Assembly (NCBI GenBank): GCA_009801015.1
Contig: VHZZ01002587.1
Coordinates: 64,421-84,607, forward strand
Origin: Silene noctiflora
Taxonomy: Eukaryota; Streptophyta; Magnoliopsida; Caryophyllales; Caryophyllaceae
Reading direction: 5' to 3'
Length of the DNA: 20,187 nt
The notes under the pieces: model-generated
Database searches by the model: none
The model's input: only the letters and a program-made list of their open reading frames with translations
Told to the model about the DNA's origin: nothing
Made by a program: the position numbers and the translations under genes
Part shown: one piece after another, positions 1 to 9,427 of the stretch
How positions within the stretch are numbered: position 1 is the stretch's first letter
Layout: the number at the start of each line of letters is the position of its first letter

Positions 1-226
1 AGGCTCGTCAAAACCGAGCCTACGTGGACACCATTTTGATAATTATTTTCAAAACCGACCCAAAACGACAATTATTTTATTTTCGAGCATTATTTTAATA
101 ACGGATTCATAACTCCCCTTTTATACTTTGTAGATTTTTGAAATGTCTTCGGTGACTAAATTAGTTTTTTATCTTTTATTTTGAGAGCTCTTTTATGAGT
201 AAATTGCTCATACATTTGTGTTATAA

Positions 227-527
227 AAGCAACTTTAATGGACAACTGATGTAGCTTGATTGCCACATTAAATTTTCAAGCTACACTGCTTATTAGCTAC
301 GTACCGCTCCAACGGCGGACTACAACATCTTGTAGCTTGCATAGATCAACATTCTTACTTTCATCGATAATTTACCTTTTCTTTTTGTAAGGCCAAGCCA
401 CGAAGCTTGACAAAGCTACATGCTTGCAAGCTACTCTTGCATTTTCTCACTCCAATAGTAAGCTACATGCTTATAATTTTGCAAATATTGCAAGCAAGTC
501 CCTAGCCATGAACCACTGGAAATGCTC
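227..527. mobile_element. Tourist/PIF-Harbinger-like MITE, diverged
   Basis: A 301-bp AT-rich segment is flanked by a 3-bp direct repeat TAA (224-226 and 528-530). Its ends are imperfectly inverted: AAGCAACTTTAATGG on the left, and CCACTGGAAATGCTC on the right, which reads GAGCATTTCCAGTGG in reverse. A TTA/TAA duplication is typical of PIF/Harbinger elements. The interior is packed with the word GTAGCTT and its complement AAGCTAC (for example near 251, 285, 334, 411, 427 and 460), so the element can fold on itself. There is no coding capacity. The termini match only partly and a 3-bp duplication is weak evidence, so the family call is tentative. Confidence 0.5.
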
Positions 528-1264
528 TAAGTGGTCCCTCTCCTCCCCTTCGTTTCTATGTCAAAAATTAAATAATAAATAAATAACCTGGATAGAAGAC
601 TCCATTCAATTGTAGACCACTTAATTGAAACACGAAAAACAATTCCACAAAAAATAACAATTCATAGAAAATAAACTCACCTATCTCAAAAGTTGTTTGG
701 CTGTAAACTAAAATAACTTAGTTTACGAGAATTTCCTATCATCGATAGGGACTAGCTAAACAATATCCAGTTTTATCTAAGATTAAAAGGAATTATATTT
801 TATATGGCAATCAAACGAAACGTAATATGTTGAAATGTAGGCACACCAAACGGAGGGAACGTTAAGGAAGACGACTTGTACCTACGAGTGTACAAGGAGT
901 GCCGACCTTAAACAAAAATAGTTATGTAAGATGACCTTACACAAGTTATATTATAAAACAGATCTTTTTCATTACTACTTTTACAATGTATTGTTGTTAT
1001 ATGAATCCGTTTTATATTATATTTATGTAAAACCGTCTTATACGAAAACTTACTAGTTACTCCACCTTAAATAAGCACCCAACTTACCGATGGAGACCTC
1101 CTTCAATAGTTCTATACGGATTATTTAGGATTTTGGGCACTAAAAGATGGTTACGTCGACCGCACTATTTGGTATTTTCTGTTGCATGCATTAAATCTAT
1201 AGGCTATGTGGCTATCGCATGAATGTGGGGATTATAAAATTTGGTGGTTAGCACCTGTCAACTT
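528..1264. other. Intergenic, nothing recognised
   Basis: AT-rich unique-looking DNA with scattered stops in all frames. I see no gene, RNA or bounded repeat here. Confidence 0.5.
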
Positions 1265-2345
1265 TAGGCGAGAATCGGGTCATTTGGGTTGGTTATAACT
1301 TGAGTATAGATCATATCAAGACTCAAGTTCACGTTGTGCCACGTTAATAATAGTATGATGTCGATTACAGTATATGTTAGGTTATTATTGGGTCAGTTCT
1401 GGTTATTATCTAGTTCAGACATGTTCGTTTAAGTTGATAAAGGCTCTGGTAATCAATCAACATATAAATGATCTTATGTTTTAATTTTAGGTTGATAACC
1501 TCATGTCAAAACAATTTATTGGTGTATTTATTTTAGTAAGTGAAACACAATTAAAATGAATGTCAATTTAGCCTTATTTGGACATTATTAAACTACTTAT
1601 TATCGGGTAGTATTCTGATTGAATCAACTTAGTTAGATTTGGGTTAGAATTAATAAGACTTCTATTGATTTAACCTCGGATTTACACCCGTCAAACGGTC
1701 ATGCAAGCGGGTTACGGGTTTGGGTAGAATTCGGGTAAGTGTTATTTCAGGTTTGTAAAATACGGGTTTATACGGGTTTTGGGTCTGGCTGGGTTAGAGT
1801 TAAAACATATTATATTAGCGCCTTTCCATAGATGTTTATTTTCTTTAAGTCTAATTATAAAAATATACTTATTATTACTGCTTATTATTATCTAGTTTGA
1901 TATACAATACTACGTATTAGTAAGATTAAGCAATTTTTTGTCTAATATATTTAGAATTGCAATGTTCATACAAATAGTGACTATACTTATTCAGTGACTA
2001 TATTTATATGCTTTAAAATACAATATGAGAAAACTTTATTTCAAAATTTAGAAAGATTAGATTATTTTAATCATTTAAATTGGTTTTATTTGGGTTCGGA
2101 TTTTGACACTAAATATGCGGGTTATTATTAGGTCGGGACATTTTAGATTTATCATTTATGTTATTTTCGGGCGGGTTCAGACAAGTTATTTTCAGGCGGA
2201 TTTCAGTCAATTACTCGGGTCAAGTCATCTTTTAACAAATCTAAGCGGGTTAGATCAAATTGGTTCCGTTCACCTAATTTAAGATTCTACCGGGTCGAGT
2301 TTCGAACAGTTCTAGTCAAGTTATATCTGATCGGGTCAACTTGTT
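1265..2345. repeat. Degraded CGGGT-word repeat island
   Basis: The words CGGGT, GGGTT and GGTCAG recur in two clusters (about 1680-1795 and 2095-2340), separated by AT-rich DNA. The style matches the better preserved islands at 16712-17160 and 18732-19592. The right side ends near TTTGCACCATTA (about 2344-2355). I found no convincing terminal repeats or target duplication, so the boundaries are approximate. It may be an old non-autonomous hAT-type element, by analogy only. Confidence 0.4.
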
Positions 2346-2794
2346 TGCACCATTAAATTTCTCTCAATGCTTTGTGCCCACCAAAGGTTGAAAATGACCT
2401 CAACACAATTTTTTTTTTTGCCACCTATTCTACAAGTACACACACTTTATGCATTCTCCATTAAAAGGTGTCATAAATGTGACCCAAGAAATGTTGAAGA
2501 AAATTACCCGTCTTAATTTCTCAGGAAATTATTTCTTCCTAGGTAATGATCTTTCAATTTTCAATGCACTTTCCACTTTCCTAATCACATTTGTTTGTTT
2601 AATTTGTCACATAGTTTGACTTTTGTTAGTTAGTTTGATGTGGATGTTTGTCACCTGTTTAATGTTTTAATGCTTACTTTTTAGGGGATTGCTTATAAAT
2701 AATGGGTCTTTCTTAAACCTACATTTATCAATAAGTCTCGCTTGTGACCGTTTTATATGTTCTTTTGTAGGGTTGGTTTAAGGGAGTTTTGAAG
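2346..2794 (+). promoter_or_regulatory. Upstream region and probable 5' leader of the SDR gene
   Basis: This is the likely promoter-proximal region and 5' UTR of the SDR gene. A plausible leader intron runs from 2543 (donor context CTAG|GTAATG) to 2770 (acceptor TTTTGTAG|GG), with a T-rich tract before the acceptor. This would leave a 24-nt leader exon (2771-2794) directly before the ATG. No clear TATA box was identified. The leader intron is an inference from splice-site appearance only. Confidence 0.35.
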
Positions 2795-5700
2795 ATGGAG
2801 AAATGTTGGAAGAGGGTTTTGTTAACATCTAATGGAGATGATATTTCTGTTAATCTTGCCTATGGTTTGGTTAAACAGGGCTGCAGGTTTGTATTCCTTC
2901 TATTATTTGTTGTGTAATCCCTCCGCCCCAATCGTTTATTTACGTTTGATCAAAATATTCTTCACAAAGAATAAAAAAAAAGGTAAACAATTGATTGAGA
3001 CGGCGCGCTGGAGTATTACTTATGTTAAGAGCCTCTGGTTGAGTTTTGTTGTTGTTGTTAAAGCAATTGTAAATGTCTTTTGGAAAAATAGGTTTCTCAA
3101 CTTAGGGTTATTGTTCGAATTACGGGATCATGGATTAAGGTTTGCTTAGATTGAGGGTAATTATTATGGAGTAATAGAAGTTAAATCATGGAAACATAGG
3201 AGGTAGTGGTGGTGTTGGATAGAGGAAGGTGATGAAGAGTTAGGCCATAAAAGGGGAAAGGTTACTCATTTCCCTTTAAGGCCCATTTCCCCTCTAGTTA
3301 GTCGTTGTGATAGGTCATGGTCATTTTGTACGCGTAACCATGGTTTTCGGAGTTATAAATGTTTCGCAGTTCACAGTGACTGTATTTTGCCGCATTTTAG
3401 GTGATATATTGGTCGCATAGGGAGATTAGGCCACAAGAACCAATATAACGACCATGACCAAAACTGATATGTAATACTATGCTCGTAACCTATGTTTCTT
3501 AAGACTCGTTGCAAGTGTTGGTCACCACTATCTTGTGAAAAAATCATATATTTTGCTAATGAAGTGTTGGACGGTCGTGTCGACATGCAAGTAAATTGAG
3601 GTGTCTAAGACTCTGTAACAAAGACACTACGCTTCAAGAGCTTATATGTAGTTATCATGTTTAACTCCGGAACTTTTGAACCTTCTTTCTCATCCCAGAA
3701 CCTTATGGTGTAGTATGATGAATCTCTGAAGGGATGTGACTGATATTATTACTAGCACTTGCCATTGATGGAGCTATTTAGTTATATAATATAAATGATA
3801 ATTTTGGGCCCCAATTTCCTAGTGAATCATGGGTTTATTGCTCAAGAGACCCCAGAAAGCAATGGAACAAACATTTGTTTTTTCCGTTAGTAGGGACTGA
3901 TGTTTTGCACATTGTCTGCTATGAATATTCCGGAGTTCTCAGTTTTTTATACTCCCTCCGTCCCGGTCATTTGTTTACCTATTTTATTTATGGGTGTCTC
4001 ATTCATTTGTTTACCTTTCTATGTTGGGAATATTTTTGAAGGTAATTTGATCATCCACATAACCCATTGTCCGCTTGTCACTCAATAACAACACCCACAA
4101 ATGATCCCCTCCCCACTCCTTGGTCTTTGTGCCAAAACCAAAGGCAAACAAATGACCGGAATGGAGGGAGTATAATTTTTTTTATGCTGGCATTATTTCA
4201 ATGCCGACGGTGGTTATTGGTTGAGGGCGACAGTTGCTTACTAATGCTGTTAGTAATAAGTATGGAGTATATGGGGCTTTTGTATTTAATGCAGTGCATA
4301 CTGTTTAGTTATGCTTCTTTATTTCAGTATGTAGTGTTGCGAGGCATGGACTGAAGTGGTGTTGTCTAGTTTGTAGGTATTATATATTCAGGCACTTGAA
4401 GCAGGATTATTTAATAGAATGGTCTTTCTAGATTAGATTCTTTGCTGATTATTTTATTCGTTTTATGTTCTCTTTTTCATTTAAAAATATACGCCGTATC
4501 ATCCAAGTTCTGAACTTTTAAAGCTAGTTTATTTTTCTTTTCTCAATTTAACACTGTGATAGGTTGGTATTGATGGGAGATGAAGACCGTTTGCGAAGTA
4601 TTGCTGATAGGATTTCTGATTCTGTAAAGAGTACCAATGCAATTGACGTAGTAGGTTTGAATATGGAGAATGATAGCGAGGCAATCTTTAATGGTGCCGT
4701 GGAGAAGGCATGCCATGTACTCGGAATGGTGGATGCCTTTGTAAACGCTTATACTTATGAAGGTAAATTTCAATGGTCTTGGCATCTTATACCCGGTACA
4801 CCGTTATATTTGGGACTTCGGTGAAGTTGTCCACCTATATGAGTATGAAGTTTCAGGGGAGCTCCTGCAAGAATAACCTTATAGCGGCACTGCAAGAGTA
4901 ACCTTATACTCTTATAGTGGTGTTGCAGAATAACCTTATATTGGCAGATGCTAGTTGGGCACTTAAGCTAGCCGGTAAAGCGTCATGGACGATAATCATG
5001 ACCTAGGTTTAAATCCCGCCATCATTGAAAATGACCTTGTGAGCATTGCAGTTCTCCTTACCACATTAAAAAATAATATACCGCACAAAATGAGTAGTAG
5101 TTGTCATGGGCTTGGTATTGTGAATCAGTCAACACTTGTATATGGCACAAAATGCGGATTTTGTTTTTCTCTATTACATTACAGTAAACTCATATGGCAC
5201 AAAAATTTATACTTTCTTTGTATATGGGAAACAGGGAAGATGGAAGACCCGTTAATGGTAACTGAAGATGATTTCAAGAAAAGTGTGAAGATAAATTTTA
5301 TGGCTGTCTGGTTCTTAATAAAAGCAGTTGGACAAAAAATGCGCGATCAAGGATCAGGGGGTTCGATCGTGCTTTTGACTATGATAAATGGTGCTGAGAG
5401 AGGATTGTACAAGGGAGCTGCGGCTTCCAGTTCATGTTTTGGTGGAGTTAATCAGTTAATGAAGGTATGTATTAACATCTTCAGTGCTCCTTTTATCTTA
5501 GGATTAATTGATAATAATAATCCAAACTATAGGTGATATTCTCAAAATAATCCGAATTGCGTTTTAATTCACAATAAACCCTACTATTACCCCATATTCT
5601 CATACTACGCTATGGTTTTTTTTCACCGGTTAAATCAGGTTAAAATGTTCGAGTGGGACCCATTTTTTATTCAAGAGGCATTAATTACTCCATTAACAAC

Positions 5701-8700
5701 CATTAACTTTAAATAAAAACCATTAACATTAAATAACAATCATTCCCTAAAAAAACTTAACATTACACCAATACAACACCTTAGTCGACACAGATGACAC
5801 CAAAACAACCATTCACGGCCTCCCTCGACCACCGTTCACCACCAAGACCACCCAAAAACCTCACCCTCCATTAACGCCACCTACCCCCTCGCCTCGCCTT
5901 ATCCTATGCCTCACTCTATTTTTTCGATAAAAACACCGCCTGCCGTGGTCAATCGTCTCCTTGCGTAGGCCACCGCAGATCTTGCTCATCATCCCCGCCA
6001 TTAACCGTCGTCGTCATCTATTGTCCCTCATCCTTCCTGAGTCGCCTCTCATCTAAAAACCTAGATTCCCAATCAATTTGGGGGAAAATATTAATTTAGG
6101 GTTAGGGTGTTGATATGGTGGTTGTGAGGGTCGATGTAGGTAGTCGTGAGTTCACTCTATTGTTATTCAAATGTTGACGGAGACGGGACAACGGAGGCCG
6201 GAGAGTGGCTGAATTTCGTGAAAATGAGGTCTGGTGCATGTTCAGAGAGTAGTGATTGAGGATTGGCGGTGGTTTGAAGGCGGTATCGTGGTGATGCAAA
6301 AATGGTGGGGTCTTATGATGGTGGTGGGATAGTTTTTGGTGATTGATGATGGAGTTAAAGGTTGGTAAAATGGGGAAAATAGACGAAGGTTGATAAAGCA
6401 GGGGTTTAGGAGGGGTTGATTATGATGGGTTGGTGAAAGAATAAGAAAATAAAGAAATATAATATCATTTAAACAAAAGGTTATCTGTTGTAGCCAGTCA
6501 CTTGGGTGTAATATGGGAAGAGAGTAGGATAGTTAGGATTATATTAAGTTAAAACATAGTTTGGATTATTATATGAAGGGTGTCCATACTATGGATTATT
6601 CCCATTAATTATTCATTTATCTTATTGTTAGTTTGAATTTGCTATTTGTTTTTTCTTTCTTTCATAATCATGGATGATGGACTCGACTTTATGGCTGAAT
6701 GAAGGATTTTCCATGCATATCACTCACTACTGAGTTCCGCCAAAGACACCATATCTTGATATCTCTCCTTGATGTGAGAGGGTCGATGGTGTAACACCCA
6801 CATTTATTCAGGAGCCTTTAGCAAGACATTCCCAAATAAATAAGACTGTTACCATCTCGGTTTCCCCGAGGTAGTGAATAACAAAGATAAACAAACCAAA
6901 GTACTTTAATTAAAATATTGTTAAATGACTTATTACAAATTACAACCAAACTTAAACTAATTAAATTACATCTGTAGCGGAAAATAAACGAAACAAATAA
7001 AATAAAGTGAGTAACCAACTCAGTGATCTAGACTTCTAAGTTCCGTTATATAGCCTCACGCCATCCAGCTCCCAGCTAAGTCAATTCAAACCTGTCAATC
7101 AATCTGCTCCCCAATAATTGGTTCATCACAGGTGTTCACGAATACACGATCAACCACGAGGTTTAGTAGGAATTTACCAAACAACAATATTAATCCAACC
7201 AATTAAATAAACATCCTTAAAATTAGGGATGTCAGCGGGGCGGATTTTAGCGGGTCTCGCCCCGCACCCGCCGGTGCGGGTAATGATTTGATGGGTCATG
7301 GGGCGGGGATGGGTTTCAAAAGTGTCATTCGTCGCGGGTCGTGGGGCGGGTGCGGGTATCACATGAGACCCGCCCCATACCCGCCCCGCCCCCCCCACCT
7401 CGCATGTCCCCGCTCCACTAATACCCGCCTTAATCATAAACCTAGACAAATGGATACTATATAAAAATATTTTATAACTTAGATAAAAAGTCTAAACCGT
7501 TTTTTCATAAACCTAGACAAATTTCATCTACTTGTTAGTTCTTACCCACCCAAATACCCAACAACCTAAATCCCCAAAAAAGAAACCCTAATCCTCAAAC
7601 TATTTCGTAATTTGAAAAAATTATGTACTAGTTAATTGAATGTTAGAACATTTTGCCAAAACTTGTTTGTATAAGATCTACGAGAGTACGAGACTAGTAT
7701 GTTTTAGATTCATGATTTGTATTTTTAAAAATTATTTTGTGAAGAGATAGGTAATTTGGTGGGCCGACGGGTCCCCGCGGGGCGGGGACAGGTTTGAAAA
7801 ATTCAACCCGCTGCTGGTCGTGGGGCGGGCGTGGGTATGCATTATAGTTCGCGGATGCGGGTGCTGGTGCGGGTTACCCCTCCTCCGCACCCACCCCGCC
7901 CCATTGACATCCCTACTTAAAATTCTCATCACCTCATCCGTATAACTCACTTACGTCAATGGCAGTAGCACAACCCTCTTAGCACTGTGCTATGCTCACC
8001 TGGCAGTAGTACTTGCGTACCATGCTCACCTGGTAGTATTATGCTCTAACTTGCAATAGTAATCACTTACTATGCACAACCATCTGCAGTAGCATTCACT
8101 TGCTATGCACAACTCTGGCAGTAACACACTCCGTGTTATACTGAACTCACAACCACTACACCATACCAGGAATAACCAACAATAATATAAAAACAATCTA
8201 CTCATATGGCTCAGATAACAACATAGCGTCCACATATACTCCGCATCCAATAGTCATTCACAATATTAACAGTAATCTCATATCTCATCAACCGTCACCA
8301 TTAAATATGCATTCACATAATAAAACCCGAGTTGAGTAGGAAATTCCTACCTCGTAAGCAATCCAAGAAACAATTAGAAGTATTCCACCTCAAAACCGGC
8401 ACCTAAAACAAAGATTTAATAATTAATTCATTATTTGATTATTACATTAATTTACGAATTATATTATTTGTTAATTACTCATTAATTATTAGCTAATTAT
8501 TATCGTAACATATGAATTATCGTCGCATTACGAACTTGCGACCACAACAAAAGCTTCCCCTTGACACACGCACCAAACACGCCCCCAAACACCCAATACA
8601 CGCCCTGCAACCACCTGCCCTTATCGTGGTCAGCCACCCTGCACCACAGTGGGGACCACGGTGGTCCCCACTGGTCACCTCGGTCCACACCGAGCCTAAC

Positions 8701-9393
8701 CACCAAGCCAAACTAGCCAGCCCTAGGGTCCCATGGTACGGTCTCCTCTATGAACACAAACACCAACCCCTCTCGCAAACAACCCCTTACACCGCCACTC
8801 TGACCACCACACCACCACTGGCCACCACCCACATCACCACTAATGTGTGGCGGTTCCAACGGTGGGGTCCAACCACCCACGACACCCCTGCACGGGTCAA
8901 TAAATCCGTCTTAAGACGGTTTCACCAAACACGCATCCTTTCCCCTGTTTTCGTTACTCCGGCCACCACACGACCCCAAGCTTCGAACTTTCACCACCCC
9001 AACAACCTCCCCGTGGTCGCCAGCAGCCACCCAAACCAACCCAGGTCAATTGGGTCAAAGACACGGGTCCTAATTGCTGTTTTAATACCCGCGACAACCA
9101 CCCTGCTCAGCCCTTTTGCCGCCCCTACAACCACCCCCCGACGACAGACGACGGCCTAGGCTAGGTCAGGTCTAGGTCACGACGGTCTCACGGTCCAAGG
9201 TCAGTCCTACGGTCAAAACACGAGTCTATGGTGGTCTATGAGGTGTATGCGACGGTTTCAAATCTAGCTATGTGAACAATTCGATTAAACAATTAGATTT
9301 ACGAAACCGACTTACTCTTAACAATTATGCGATGTTTCCTTCTCTCTAGATCTCTTATATCTATTTATACAAGCTAGACCCATATAGAAGTTC

Positions 9394-9427
<34 letters not shown>

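Larger units (their letters stand above)
2887..4562 (+). other. SDR intron 1
   Basis: A 1676-bp phase-2 intron with donor CAG|GTTTGT and acceptor GATAG|G. It contains two Stowaway-type elements (2917-3013 and 3952-4170). The remaining sequence (3014-3951 and 4171-4562) is AT-rich with no recognised gene or repeat. Confidence 0.75.
4763..5234 (+). other. SDR intron 2
   Basis: A 472-bp phase-1 intron with donor GAAG|GTAAAT and acceptor AAACAG|GG. It holds a small imperfect tandem repeat and a tRNA-like SINE relic, described separately. Confidence 0.75.

Noticed and set aside
4964..5020. Possible functional tRNA gene
   Set aside because: The T-stem pairs poorly and there is no acceptor stem, so only a SINE-like relic is claimed.
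4985..5536. 183-codon frame covering part of the SDR
   Set aside because: It reads through intron 2 into exon 3 and beyond the exon 3 donor. Only 5235-5464 is coding.
7174..7449. 91-codon minus-strand frame
   Set aside because: It crosses the border of the hAT element and its repeat words, so it is not a gene.
7961..8148. CRISPR-like array
   Set aside because: Units are irregular in length and sequence without conserved repeats or unique spacers, and the host is a plant.
8512..9159. 215-codon open frame rich in Thr, Pro and His
   Set aside because: It lies inside the solo LTR in CCACC-rich sequence. Its composition follows the repeat and it has no recognisable domain.
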